Shown: positions 9,899 to 18,528 of the stretch, in pieces
Numbering within the stretch: position 1 is the first letter of the stretch
How the letters are laid out: every line of letters starts with the position of its first letter
NCBI RefSeq assembly: GCF_003951285.1
Contig: NZ_RXFQ01000009.1
Span: 124,001-188,000, forward strand
From: Variovorax beijingensis
GTDB lineage: Bacteria; Pseudomonadota; Gammaproteobacteria; Burkholderiales; Burkholderiaceae_C
Length of the DNA stretch: 64,000 bases
Direction: 5' to 3'
Translations under genes and position numbers: made by a program
The notes under the pieces: model-generated
Database searches by the model: none
What the model was told of the DNA's origin: nothing
What the model saw: only the letters and a program-made list of their open reading frames with translations

Positions 9899-11393
9899 AC
9901 GAAGCGGTGCGCCGCCCCCTGAGCCACAGCTTCCTGAGCAGGGGCGCGAGCCACACCAGCAGCACCACGGCCGCCAGCGAAGCGGCAATCGGCCGCGACA
10001 CGAAGCCGGCCAGGTTGCCGTCCGACTTGATCATCGAGGTGATGAAGTTCTCCTCGAGCATGCCGCCGAGCACCACGCCGAGGATCGCCGGCGCAACCGG
10101 AAAGCCGTTCTCCTCGAGCAGGTAGGCCACGATGCCGGCCGCAAGCATCACGCCCACGTCGAACAGCGAGTTGTTGATGGCGAACGCACCGACGATGCAG
10201 AACAGCAGGATGAGCGGCATCAGCACGTTGCGCGGCACCCGCAGGATGCGCTTGGCCACCTTGATGCACAGGATGCCCATCGGAACCATGATGATGTTGG
10301 CAATGATGAACAGCATGAACACCGCATAGATGTTCTGCGGGTTGGTGGTGAAAAGCGTCGGCCCCGGATTGAGGTTCTTCATGTAGAGCACGCCGATCAC
10401 GATGGCCGTGATCGAGTCGCCCGGAATGCCGAACACCAGCGCCGGGATCCACGCGCCGGCGAGCGCGCTGTTGTTGGCCGAACCCGACTCGACAATGCCT
10501 TCGACATGTCCGGTGCCGAACTTCTCGGGCTCCTTGGAGAACTTCTTGCTCGTGGCATACGACATCCACGCCGCGATGTCGGCACCCGCTCCGGGCAGCG
10601 CACCCACTGCGGTGCCCAGCACGCTGCCGCGCAGTATCTGCACCGGGTATTTCTTGGCCAGCGCCCACTGCCCCGCAAGCACGCGGCCCACTTTCTCGAC
10701 CACGATCTCGCCCGGCGGCAGCGTGTCGACTGCGAAGCGGATCACCTCCGAGACGGCGAACATGCCGATCATCATCGGGATCATGCCGATGCCGCCGGTC
10801 ATCTCGGCATTGCCGAAGGTGAAGCGTGGAAAGCCCGCCGGATTGCCGAGCCCCACGCACGCCACCAGCAGGCCGAGCAGCAGCGTGACCATTCCCTTCA
10901 GCGGCCGGTCGGAGGTGATGAACACCGCGCAGGTCAGGCCCAGCAGCACGAGCCAGAAGTACTCGAAGGAACTGAAGTTGAGTGCGAAGTCGGCCAGCGC
11001 GGGCGCCGCCACGATCAGCACCACCGTGCCGAAAAGGCCGCCCACGGCCGAGAACACGAGCCCCGCGCCCAGTGCCGTCTCGGCCATGCCCTTGCGCGTC
11101 ATCGCGAAGGCTTCGTCGGTGTAGGCGGCAGATGCGGGCGTGCCCGGAATGCGCAGCAGGCAGCCCGGAATGTCGCCGGAAAAGATGGCCATGGCAGTGG
11201 CCGTCACCATGGCTGCAATGGCCGGAATCGGCTGCATGAAGAAGGTGACCGGCACCAGCAGCGCCACCGCCATGGTGGCGGACAGCCCCGGCACCGCGCC
11301 GACGAACAGGCCATAGAGCGAGGCCAGCACCATCACGAGGATGGTGTAGGGCTCGAAGACCATCGAGAAAGCCTGCAAGAGTGCTGCGGACAT
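9885..11393 (-). CDS. tctA: Tripartite tricarboxylate transporter, large permease subunit TctA
   Basis: A 502-residue inner-membrane permease with about 11-12 hydrophobic helices. The family signature GAVPGLSATMAVALL lies near 32-46, followed by the repeated PGTPASAAY segment. TctA forms the membrane channel of the TctABC system, which imports carboxylates such as citrate-like acids using a periplasmic receptor. It is the last gene of a tctC-tctB-tctA unit, 16 bases after tctB, and its end overlaps the convergent MarR-GNAT gene by 14 bases. The substrate cannot be deduced because Bug receptors vary widely. Confidence 0.93.
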   Translation of the reverse strand: MSAALLQAFSMVFEPYTILVMVLASLYGLFVGAVPGLSATMAVALLVPVTFFMQPIPAIAAMVTATAMAIFSGDIPGCLLRIPGTPASAAYTDEAFAMTRKGMAETALGAGLVFSAVGGLFGTVVLIVAAPALADFALNFSSFEYFWLVLLGLTCAVFITSDRPLKGMVTLLLGLLVACVGLGNPAGFPRFTFGNAEMTGGIGMIPMMIGMFAVSEVIRFAVDTLPPGEIVVEKVGRVLAGQWALAKKYPVQILRGSVLGTAVGALPGAGADIAAWMSYATSKKFSKEPEKFGTGHVEGIVESGSANNSALAGAWIPALVFGIPGDSITAIVIGVLYMKNLNPGPTLFTTNPQNIYAVFMLFIIANIIMVPMGILCIKVAKRILRVPRNVLMPLILLFCIVGAFAINNSLFDVGVMLAAGIVAYLLEENGFPVAPAILGVVLGGMLEENFITSMIKSDGNLAGFVSRPIAASLAAVVLLVWLAPLLRKLWLRGRRTASSTAA

Positions 11394-11409
11394 GGATGGA
11401 TGTTTCCGG

Positions 11410-11883
11410 TTACCAGGCGATGGGCGTCAGGACGCCCCAGGGAAGCGGTACGCGCAGCAGCTTGTAGAACGCGGTATGGATCACCAGCGTGGCAATCAGC
11501 GCGATCAGCAGTGCGCGGCCCGGCGGCACGCGCATGGCGAGCATCAGCGCCAGCAGCGAGACGGCCGCAGTCGGCAGGAAGCCGAGCCGCTCGGAGGCGA
11601 ACATGTAGAACAGCACCGCTCCGATGACCAGTGCGGCGGCCAGCACGTGGCGCGGCGAAGCCGCCCAGTCGCCGAGCCGCACCCAGGCCGCGGCGCGGCG
11701 CTCGCGCCAGCCCTTGGCCAGCAGCATCGCGCCGCAGATGCACAAGCCGATGGCCAGCAGCCCCGGAAACAGCGCCGGCCCCACCTGCTGGCCCGGTATG
11801 CCGGGATAGCCCTGCACCACGGCAAGCACCACGATACCGAGCGCCAGCAGGATCGCGCCGAAGATCGCGTCGTTGAATTTCAT
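11410..11883 (-). CDS. tctB: Tripartite tricarboxylate transporter, small permease subunit TctB
   Basis: A 157-residue membrane protein with four predicted helices, the usual size for TctB. It starts with the typical short cytoplasmic leader (MKFNDAIFGAILL) and keeps the glycine/proline-rich loop PGIPGQQVGPALFPG that is characteristic of the family. It partners TctA in the inner membrane and is needed for transport, although its exact role is unknown. It sits between the receptor gene (43 bases upstream) and tctA (16 bases downstream). A GGAGGTG ribosome site lies close to the start. Confidence 0.9.
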   Translation of the reverse strand: MKFNDAIFGAILLALGIVVLAVVQGYPGIPGQQVGPALFPGLLAIGLCICGAMLLAKGWRERRAAAWVRLGDWAASPRHVLAAALVIGAVLFYMFASERLGFLPTAAVSLLALMLAMRVPPGRALLIALIATLVIHTAFYKLLRVPLPWGVLTPIAW

Positions 11884-11926
11884 CGCACCGCACCTCCGCC
11901 GGGCGCGGTCGCGCGCCGTCCGGCGC

Positions 11927-12934
11927 TCACTTGACGATACCCACGGCCTTCATCGTTGCGCCGAGCTCGGCATCGGACTTGGCCATGTAGGCGGCGAAGT
12001 CGTCGGGGCCCGCATAGATCACGCCAAAGCCGCGCGAGGCCATGAAGTCGGTGTACTCCTTGCTTGCCACCACTTTCTTGAGCGCGCCCGCGAGCTTGTC
12101 GCGCACGTCGGCGGGCAGCCCCTTGGGCGCGACGATGCCGCGCCAGGCCGCCATCGACCAGTCGCTGCCGACGGCAGCCTTGAGCGTGGGCACGCTGGGA
12201 TACAGCGCCGAGGGCTTGTCGCTCATGATTGCAAGGCTCTTGACCTTGCCCGCATCGATCAGCGAACGCGCCTCGGGCAGCGAGACCGGCGCGATGTCCA
12301 CACCGCCCGCCACCACGTCCTGCAGGCCCGGCGCGGCGCCATTGCTCGGCACCCACGGCACGGCCGCGGGGTCGATCTTCTGGTCGCGCAAGAGGCCCGC
12401 GATGGCCAGGTGCCAGATGCCGCCCTGCCCCGTGCCGGAGGCCTTGAGCTTGCCGGGACTGGCCTTGATGGCCGCCAGCAGTTCGGCCACGGTCTTGTAG
12501 GGCGCGTCGGCGCGCACCTGGATGCCGGCCGGGTCGAGATTGGCCAGGCCGATCGGCGTGTACGAGGCACTGGTCAGCGGCGTCAGCCCCTGCCAGTGCA
12601 TCATGCCGATCTCGACCGTGGCCATGCCGATGGTGTAGCCGTCAGGCGGCGCGGCGGCAATGGCCGCATGGCCCACCACGCCGTTGCCGCCGGTACGGTT
12701 CACCACCGTCATCGGCTGGCCGAGTTCCTTTTCGAGCAGGCTTGCGATGATGCGCGCCGTGGCATCGGTGCCGCCGCCCGCGCCCCATGGAACGATCAGC
12801 GTGACGGGACGGCTGGGATACGCCTGGGCAGCCGCGGGCGCCGCCGCGGCCAACATGGCAAGCCCTGCTGCGAGGCCTGCGGCATGGGCCACGAAGGAGC
12901 GGCGCGAAAAGAAGCCGGCTGAACGAACACGCAT
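11927..12934 (-). CDS. tctC: Bug-family periplasmic solute receptor (TctC)
   Basis: A 335-residue extracytoplasmic substrate-binding protein of the Bug/TctC family, feeding TctAB. The N-terminus carries a twin-arginine-like motif, SRRSFVA (10-16), ahead of a hydrophobic stretch, with likely cleavage after AAAQA near 37. Mature landmarks include YPSRPVTLIVPWGAGGGTD at the front and the GPP/DG ligand-loop type segment (PPDGYTIGM). Bug receptors are greatly expanded in Burkholderiales and bind diverse carboxylates, so the ligand is not predictable. An AGGAGA site precedes the start by seven bases. Being first in the unit, it probably carries the operon promoter in the 124-base gap upstream. Confidence 0.92.
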   Translation of the reverse strand: MRVRSAGFFSRRSFVAHAAGLAAGLAMLAAAAPAAAQAYPSRPVTLIVPWGAGGGTDATARIIASLLEKELGQPMTVVNRTGGNGVVGHAAIAAAPPDGYTIGMATVEIGMMHWQGLTPLTSASYTPIGLANLDPAGIQVRADAPYKTVAELLAAIKASPGKLKASGTGQGGIWHLAIAGLLRDQKIDPAAVPWVPSNGAAPGLQDVVAGGVDIAPVSLPEARSLIDAGKVKSLAIMSDKPSALYPSVPTLKAAVGSDWSMAAWRGIVAPKGLPADVRDKLAGALKKVVASKEYTDFMASRGFGVIYAGPDDFAAYMAKSDAELGATMKAVGIVK

Positions 12935-13058
12935 GGTTTTGTCTCCTGGCGGAAGTCATTGGTATGACGATTGAACGGCAAACAGGTTTTTCTCACAGTT
13001 CGCTCGCCAGAGACATTAGGGTGAACCATCGTGCGCCGCATGCGGCGAGGTGGTTTCG

Positions 13059-13841
13059 CTACTGCATGAACCAGCCATGGCTCACCACCAGCGACTGGCC
13101 GGTCAGCGCATTGGTCGGGAAGGCCGCGAACAGCAGCGCCACGCGCGCCACGTCGTCGGTGGTGGTGAATTCGCCATCGACCGTTTCCTTCAGCATCACG
13201 TTCTTGACGACCTGTTCCTCGGTGATGCCGAGCGTCTTCGCCTGCTCGGGAATCTGCTTCTCGACCAGCGGCGTGCGCACGAAGCCCGGGCAGATCACGT
13301 TGGCGCGCACGCCGTGCTTCGCGCCTTCCTTCGCCACCGTCTTGGCCAGGCCGATGAGCCCGTGCTTGGCTGTGACGTAGGGCGCCTTCAGCAGCGAAGC
13401 TTCCTTGGAGTGCACCGATCCCATGTAGATCACACTGCCGCCGCGGCCCTGGGCATACATGTGCTTGAGACAGGCCTTGGTGGTGAGAAAGGCGCCGTCG
13501 AGGTGGATCGCGAGCATCTTCTTCCAGTCGGCAAAACTGAATTCCTCGACCGGATGAACAATCTGCACGCCCGCGTTGCTGACCAGGATGTCGATGCCGC
13601 CGAAGGCCTTGGCGGCCTCCTCGACCGAGGCATCGACCTGCTCTTCGCTGGTCACGTCCACCGCCACGCCCATGGCCTGTGCGCCCGTCGCCTGGAGCTC
13701 GGCCGCGGTGGCGTCGGCGGCCTGCTTGTTGAGGTCGGCAATGACGACCTTGGCACCCTCGCGCGCGAACAGAATGGCAATCTCCTTGCCGATGCCGCTG
13801 GCCGAACCGGTGATGTAGGCGACCTTGTCCTTGAGTTGCAT
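13059..13841 (-). CDS. bdhA: D-3-hydroxybutyrate dehydrogenase
   Basis: A 260-residue cytosolic SDR that oxidises D-3-hydroxybutyrate to acetoacetate with NAD, the last step in using polyhydroxybutyrate stores. Motifs are TGSASGIG (11-18), SNAG (88-91), Ser142, Tyr155 and Lys159. The GSVHSKEAS segment and C-terminal SHGWFMQ are diagnostic for 3-hydroxybutyrate dehydrogenase rather than a generic SDR. It lies 67 bases downstream of a patatin-type phospholipase gene on the same strand, a likely two-gene unit. Family assignment is strong. Confidence 0.92.
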   Translation of the reverse strand: MQLKDKVAYITGSASGIGKEIAILFAREGAKVVIADLNKQAADATAAELQATGAQAMGVAVDVTSEEQVDASVEEAAKAFGGIDILVSNAGVQIVHPVEEFSFADWKKMLAIHLDGAFLTTKACLKHMYAQGRGGSVIYMGSVHSKEASLLKAPYVTAKHGLIGLAKTVAKEGAKHGVRANVICPGFVRTPLVEKQIPEQAKTLGITEEQVVKNVMLKETVDGEFTTTDDVARVALLFAAFPTNALTGQSLVVSHGWFMQ

Positions 13842-13908
13842 GGTGAATGTCCTTGAGGTTGAAAAAAGGAAAACGGGATTGCAGTAATCAGGCGAGCGCT
13901 GCCTGCAT

Positions 13909-15117
13909 TCAGCGCGACAGCCCGGGACGCTTGACGCGCCCGACGCCGGGCTCGCCGAGGTCGAAGGTGGTCACGCCGTTCACGGTGGCGTCGCTGCGCA
14001 GCGTCTCGGGGTGCGCCAGCGTGCGCCGCATGTCGCGTGCGCCGGCCTCCCAATGCTCTTCGACGGCGGCGCGCGAGAACTCGTAGTCCTTCGATTCGAC
14101 CTCGTAGGGCTTGTCGCGGTAGATCAGGTGAAAGATGTCGATCGGGTGGTGCGTGAGCTCGGCCTGCACCGCCAGCACCGAAGGGTCATTGCGCAGGTGC
14201 GCCGGCAGCTTGGAGATCAGGTCCGCAATGGCCTGCTGCAGGTTCAGGTTGGCGGCCAATGCATCGGTGTTCATGCGGGTGCGGCTCGAATAGGTGATGT
14301 CCTTCTGCCGCTCCATCACGCCCGACAGCGTGCGCGGCATCTCGCCGCGCGCATTGAAAAGATCGACCTGCAGCACCACCAGCGGCTCGGAGCGCGGATG
14401 GATGTCGAGCACGTACTGCAGCGGCGTGTTCGAGACGATGCCGCCGTCCCAGTAGTCGTCGCCGTCGATGCTGACCGGCGCAAAGCCCGGCGGCAGCGCG
14501 CCGCTGGCCATGATGTGCTCGGGGCCGATGCGCTGGCGCGTGTTGTCGAAGTACACCGAGTTGCCGGTGCGCACGTCGACCGCGCCCACGCTGAAGCGCG
14601 CCTCGCAGGCGTTGATGCGGTCGAAGTCGATCAGGCGCTCGAGCGTGAGCCTGAGCGGCGTCGTGTCGTAGTAGCTCAGGAGCGGCGCCGCGGCGCCCAT
14701 CAGCAGCGTGGGCGAATAACGCGGCTCGAAGAAGCCCGGAATGCCCACCAGCATCGCCATGCTGGCGCTCCACTGATTCTGCGTCGCGCGGTCGCCCAGC
14801 CATGACGGCAGGCGCTGCGCCGGTCCGGAAGACACCAGGTGCCAGAACTCGCGCAGCCGTTCGACCCGCTTGTCGGGCGCGTTGCCCGCGATCAGCGCCG
14901 CGTTGATGGCGCCGATGGAGACGCCGGCAATCCAGTGCGGCTGCAGGTCGGTCTCGCTGAGCGCGGCATACACGCCGGCCTGGTAGGCGCCGAGCGCGCC
15001 GCCGCCCTGCAGCACCAGCGCCTTGCGCGCGGCGCGCATGTCCTCGCGGCGGGCCTCGAAAGTGTTGAGGGTTTTCCTGCTTGCGGCACTTGGCTTCCTG
15101 GGCGTCTTCGTCGTCAT
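13909..15117 (-). CDS. Patatin-like phospholipase
   Basis: A 402-residue patatin-family hydrolase. The oxyanion loop GGGALGAY is at 38-45, the nucleophile Ser67 lies in GVSIG (65-69), and the catalytic Asp224 lies in DGG (224-226): a complete Ser-Asp dyad. A C-terminal extension of the type paired with bacterial patatins (DUF3734) follows from about 290. There is no signal peptide, so it is likely cytosolic or on the inner membrane face. It presumably hydrolyses acyl esters. Linkage to bdhA makes a role in lipid or polyhydroxybutyrate mobilisation tempting, but this is inference. Confidence 0.88.
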   Translation of the reverse strand: MTTKTPRKPSAASRKTLNTFEARREDMRAARKALVLQGGGALGAYQAGVYAALSETDLQPHWIAGVSIGAINAALIAGNAPDKRVERLREFWHLVSSGPAQRLPSWLGDRATQNQWSASMAMLVGIPGFFEPRYSPTLLMGAAAPLLSYYDTTPLRLTLERLIDFDRINACEARFSVGAVDVRTGNSVYFDNTRQRIGPEHIMASGALPPGFAPVSIDGDDYWDGGIVSNTPLQYVLDIHPRSEPLVVLQVDLFNARGEMPRTLSGVMERQKDITYSSRTRMNTDALAANLNLQQAIADLISKLPAHLRNDPSVLAVQAELTHHPIDIFHLIYRDKPYEVESKDYEFSRAAVEEHWEAGARDMRRTLAHPETLRSDATVNGVTTFDLGEPGVGRVKRPGLSR

Positions 15118-15166
15118 ATGGCGTCATTTGACACCAGCCCGGCTGCCGCAAGCTGACCACGGCGCC

Positions 15167-15616
15167 TTACATCTTGGGCAGCATCTGTCCCCGGATCTCG
15201 CCGGCCGGGTTGGCGGCGGTGTGGATGTTGGCGTACCACTTGCCGGCGCTCAGGTCGGCCGCCTGCGCCGGCGTGAGCGTGGCCTGGCCCTCGATCGGGC
15301 TGGCGGCATTGGCAAAGGGCAGCACCACGCCGGCATTGGCGCCCGCGGCCGCAGGGCCGTGGAAGTGCGCGCCCGTGGCCGGGCCGCTCAGGCCGCTGTA
15401 GGTGATCTTGTACTTCAGGACATTGGTGTCCCGGTTGAGCCAGGCCTCCGCCAAGCCGCTGCCGCGCGTCATGTTGGGCGGCACTTCGCTGGCGGCGTTC
15501 ATCGCGCCACTGAAGCTCGCGGTGTTCGACCTGGACATCATTCCGCAGCCGGCCAGCGCGGCACTGGCCACGCCGGCGATGAGGGTTGCGCGCAAAAAGC
15601 TGCCATATCGGGTCAT
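15167..15616 (-). CDS. CHRD-domain lipoprotein
   Basis: A 149-residue lipoprotein with lipobox LAGC (Cys24) and a single CHRD domain, a beta-rich fold first described in chordin. Typical features are the SEVPP motif near the start, GAHFHGPA in the middle and the end motif YANIHTAANPAGEIRGQM. Bacterial CHRD proteins are envelope proteins of unknown function. The ATG at 15616 has an AGGAGA site eight bases upstream; the open frame further upstream is not used. It lies 49 bases upstream of the patatin gene on the same strand and may be the first gene of that unit. Confidence 0.85.
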   Translation of the reverse strand: MTRYGSFLRATLIAGVASAALAGCGMMSRSNTASFSGAMNAASEVPPNMTRGSGLAEAWLNRDTNVLKYKITYSGLSGPATGAHFHGPAAAGANAGVVLPFANAASPIEGQATLTPAQAADLSAGKWYANIHTAANPAGEIRGQMLPKM

Positions 15617-15732
15617 GAGCTTTGTCTCCTGAGTTATGAACACCGTTAAAGCATAGGCAGGCCTTGCCATTCGCCTTGTCGGCCACCACCGCGACTTTGC
15701 CGGCCGGCTGCATGCTGAAAGAGAATGCGGCA

Positions 15733-16284
15733 ATGAGCCTTGCCGACCTTCCCCCCGCCCGCGACATCGTCGACTTCTGGCGCAATGCCGGACCCGAACG
15801 ATGGTTTGCCAAGAACGAAGCCTTCGACGCCGAATTCGGCGGGCGCTTTCTCGCCGCCCACGAAGCCGCCGCGCGCGGCGACCTCGACCATTGGGCGCAC
15901 GACGCCGAGGGCGCCCTGGCGTTGCTGGTGCTGCTCGACCAGTTTCCGCGCAACACCTGGCGCGGAAATGCCCGCATGCTGGCGACCGACGCCAAGGCGC
16001 TGGCCATCGCCCGCCAGGCGATCGAATCCGGCCTCGACCTGAAGGCCGGCGAAGACCTGCGGCGCTTCTTCTACCTGCCCTTCATGCACTCGGAATCGCT
16101 GGACGACCAGCAGCGCTCGGTCGAGCTCAACGCCGCGCTCGATGCCAACACCCAGCGCTTCGCGGTGCTGCACCGCGACATCATTGCGCGCTTCGGCCGC
16201 TTTCCGCACCGCAACAGGCTGCTCGGACGCGCCAGCAGCGCCGAGGAGCAGCGCTTCCTCGACGAGGGCGGCTTCGCGGGATAG
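15733..16284 (+). CDS. DUF924 family protein
   Basis: A 183-residue DUF924 protein. The family is recognised by IVDFWR..AGPERWF near the start, LVLLDQFPRN in the middle and FYLPFMHSE, followed by FGRFPHRN near the C-terminus; all are present. It is a helical TPR-like cytosolic protein found across proteobacteria, with no established function. It is divergent from the CHRD lipoprotein gene and convergent with the BrkB-like gene; a hairpin lies just after the stop codon. The ATG at 15733 is the best homology-based start. Confidence 0.88.
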   Translation: MSLADLPPARDIVDFWRNAGPERWFAKNEAFDAEFGGRFLAAHEAAARGDLDHWAHDAEGALALLVLLDQFPRNTWRGNARMLATDAKALAIARQAIESGLDLKAGEDLRRFFYLPFMHSESLDDQQRSVELNAALDANTQRFAVLHRDIIARFGRFPHRNRLLGRASSAEEQRFLDEGGFAG

Positions 16285-16286
16285 CC

Positions 16287-16304
16287 AGGGCCTGAACAGG
16301 CCCT
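16287..16304. terminator. Hairpin at convergent gene ends
   Basis: A perfect inverted repeat (AGGGCCTG / CAGGCCCT around AA) sits exactly where the DUF924 gene and the BrkB-like gene converge. It would form a seven-pair stem with a GAAC tetraloop on either strand. No T-tract follows, so a role in termination or transcript-end protection is plausible but not certain. Confidence 0.4.
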
Positions 16305-17214
16305 ACCGCTGCGGCAGCGGGTCCGAGCGCGTCGGCGAAGGATTCGCATCGCCGCGGCCCTCCAGGTCCTTGAGCGAGCCATAGGTCTTGGCATACACCC
16401 AGGTGAATTCGGCCCCGAGCAGGAAGATCTGCGCCGAGTAGTACACCCACACCAGCACCACCACCAGCGAACCCGCGGCGCCGTAGCCCGAGGCCACGCT
16501 GCTCTTGCCGATGTACAGGCCGATGAGGTGCTTGCCGATGGTGAACAGCAGCGCCGTGACCGCCGCGCCCACCCACACGTCGCGCCACTGCACCTTGGTG
16601 CGCGGCATGATCTTGTAGATCATCGCGAAGATGACCGTCACCATCGCAAAGCTGAAGACGAAGTTCACCGCCTGCGCCAGCGTGGCCCAGCCGCCGAACA
16701 CCGGCGCCCACCACTTGCTGAGCGCCGCCAGCGCCGCACTGGCCACCAGCGACACCATCAGCAGGAAGCCGATGGCCATGATCATGCTGAACGACAGCAG
16801 CCGCACGCGCAAAAGGTTGAACAGGCCCTTGCTCTTGGTGCGCGCCGGTGCCCGCCAGATGCGGTCGAGCGCGTCCTGCAGTTCGCCGAAGACGGTGGTC
16901 GCGCCGATCACCAGCAGGCCGATGCCGGCCACCGTGGCCACGATGCCTTCGGCCGGCTTGTTGACCGCCTGCAGCATGCCCTGCACCGCGGCCGCGCCCT
17001 GCTCGCCCATGAGGCCGGAAAGCTGCGCGAAGATCTCGCCGCGCGCGGCTTCCTGGCCGAACACCAGGCCGGCCACCGAGATCACGATCAAGAGCAGCGG
17101 CGCAATCGAGAACACCGTGTAGTAAGCCAGTGCGGCGCCCATGCTCGGCGCGTAGTCGTTGGACCAGGAGGCGACGGCCTGCTTGCAGAGATCGAAGAGC
17201 GCGCGGATTTGCAT
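16303..17214 (-). CDS. YihY/BrkB family membrane protein
   Basis: A 303-residue integral membrane protein with six predicted helices, typical of the YihY/BrkB family (once misnamed ribonuclease BN). Conserved segments are MGAALAYYTVFSIAPLLL near the start, the FGELQDALDRIWRAP loop and the terminal GAEFTWVYAKTYG. The function is unknown; an envelope transporter or lipid-related role has been suggested for relatives. The ATG at 17214 follows a GGGAGA site. It is divergent from the chromate transporter genes. Confidence 0.88.
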   Translation of the reverse strand: MQIRALFDLCKQAVASWSNDYAPSMGAALAYYTVFSIAPLLLIVISVAGLVFGQEAARGEIFAQLSGLMGEQGAAAVQGMLQAVNKPAEGIVATVAGIGLLVIGATTVFGELQDALDRIWRAPARTKSKGLFNLLRVRLLSFSMIMAIGFLLMVSLVASAALAALSKWWAPVFGGWATLAQAVNFVFSFAMVTVIFAMIYKIMPRTKVQWRDVWVGAAVTALLFTIGKHLIGLYIGKSSVASGYGAAGSLVVVLVWVYYSAQIFLLGAEFTWVYAKTYGSLKDLEGRGDANPSPTRSDPLPQR

Positions 17215-17302
17215 GGCGGTGGAGTCTCCCTTTGAGTGATGCAGGGGCATGTCAGCCCGGTGCCCGGCATGTTGCAGGCCTGGCTACGATAATCGCTCCC
17301 AC

Positions 17303-17893
17303 ATGCATCCGTCTCCTTCAGGCGCGGCAGCGCCGCCAGCCCCTGCACAACCGAAGTCGCCACGCGACCTTTTTGTTTCCTTCACCTGGCTTGCGCTGCA
17401 AGGCTTCGGTGGCGTGCTGGCCATCGTCCAGCGCGAGATGGTGGAGAAAAAGCGCTGGCTCACGCCCGAGCAGTTCCTGGAAGACTGGGCCGTGGCCCAG
17501 GTGATGCCGGGGCCGAACGTGATCAACCTCGCGCTGATGATCGGCGACCGCTACTTCGGCCTGCGTGGCGCCATTGCCGCGGTGGCCGGCATGCTAGCGA
17601 TACCGCTCGTGGTGATCCTGGTGCTGGCCGTGCTCTATGCCCACTACGCCGCCAACCCGCAGGTGGCCGCCGCACTGCGCGGCATGGGCGCCGTGTCGGG
17701 CGGGCTGATCGCCGCCACCGGCATCAAGCTGATTCCGCAGCTGCGCAAGCACCCGCTGGGCTTTGCCACCTGCCTGGCATTCGTCGCGCTGGTGTTCGGC
17801 GCCATCGCGCTGTTCAAGATGCCGCTCGGCTGGGTGCTGCTGGCCGTGGGCGGCGTGGCCTGTGCGTGGACCTGGCGCAGGATTGCCGCATGA
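17303..17893 (+). CDS. Chromate transporter domain protein, first half
   Basis: A 196-residue membrane protein with one CHR domain (about six helices). The signature F..WLALQGFGG...VQREMVEKKRWL and the AQVMPGPNVINLA motif are both present. Short CHR proteins occur as adjacent pairs that together equal a full-length ChrA, and the next gene supplies the second half. The assembled pair would export chromate by proton exchange, although some family members have other substrates. The stop overlaps the next start (ATGA), indicating coupled translation and balanced subunits. Confidence 0.87.
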   Translation: MHPSPSGAAAPPAPAQPKSPRDLFVSFTWLALQGFGGVLAIVQREMVEKKRWLTPEQFLEDWAVAQVMPGPNVINLALMIGDRYFGLRGAIAAVAGMLAIPLVVILVLAVLYAHYAANPQVAAALRGMGAVSGGLIAATGIKLIPQLRKHPLGFATCLAFVALVFGAIALFKMPLGWVLLAVGGVACAWTWRRIAA

Positions 17894-18498
17894 GCCAACT
17901 GACCATCGCCATGCAATGGCACGACTGGCTCGCGCTCTTCGGCCAGTACCTGCTGCTGTCGCTGCTGTCGATCAGCGGCGCCATCACCACCGTCCCGGAC
18001 ATGCACCGCTACCTCGTCGCGCAGCACGGCTGGCTCACCGAGGCACAGTTCAGTTCCTCGGTGGCCATCGCCCAGGCCGCGCCGGGGCCGAACGTGCTCT
18101 TCGTCGCGCTGATGGGCTGGAACGTCGGGCTCAACGCGGGCGGCGGCATCGGCGCGGGGCCGGGTGCCTGGCTGCTGGGCCTGTTCGGGCTCATGGTCAC
18201 CATGCTCGGCATCATGCTGCCGAGCACCACCCTCACCTACCTGGCCACGCGCTGGGGCCACCGCAACCGCGACCGCCGCGGCGTGCGCGCCTTCAAGCAG
18301 GGCATGGCGCCGGTGGTGGTGGGCCTGCTGATCGCCACCGGCTGGGTGCTGGCGGCGGGTAACCATGCCGGCGACGCGCCTGCATGGCATCTGTGGCTGC
18401 TGACCGCGGTGGCCGCGCTTATCGTCTGGCGCACGCGCATCCACCTGCTCTGGCTGCTGGGCGCGGGTGCGCTGCTCGGTGCCGTGGGCTTCGTCTGA
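17890..18498 (+). CDS. Chromate transporter domain protein, second half
   Basis: A 202-residue CHR-domain membrane protein, partner of the preceding gene. It keeps the internal copy of the signature: LLSLLSISGAITTVPDM and AIAQAAPGPNVLF, the counterpart of the MPGPN motif in the first half. Its start codon overlaps the upstream stop by four bases (ATGA). Both halves presumably assemble as a heterodimer in the inner membrane. The 30-base gap to the downstream aldo/keto reductase allows read-through, but a functional link is not evident. Confidence 0.87.
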   Translation: MSQLTIAMQWHDWLALFGQYLLLSLLSISGAITTVPDMHRYLVAQHGWLTEAQFSSSVAIAQAAPGPNVLFVALMGWNVGLNAGGGIGAGPGAWLLGLFGLMVTMLGIMLPSTTLTYLATRWGHRNRDRRGVRAFKQGMAPVVVGLLIATGWVLAAGNHAGDAPAWHLWLLTAVAALIVWRTRIHLLWLLGAGALLGAVGFV

Positions 18499-18528
18499 TC
18501 CTCGTTCTCTTCCTCAGGAAACAAACTC

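Noticed and set aside
13034..13047. 14-base perfect palindrome CGCCGCATGCGGCG in the gap between bdhA and tctC
   Set aside because: Self-complementary GC-rich words are common by chance at this composition; no loop, no T-tract, and no regulator nearby.
17303..18498. Frameshifted full-length ChrA
   Set aside because: Both halves have complete motifs and an ATGA overlap with its own start; adjacent short CHR proteins are a known form.
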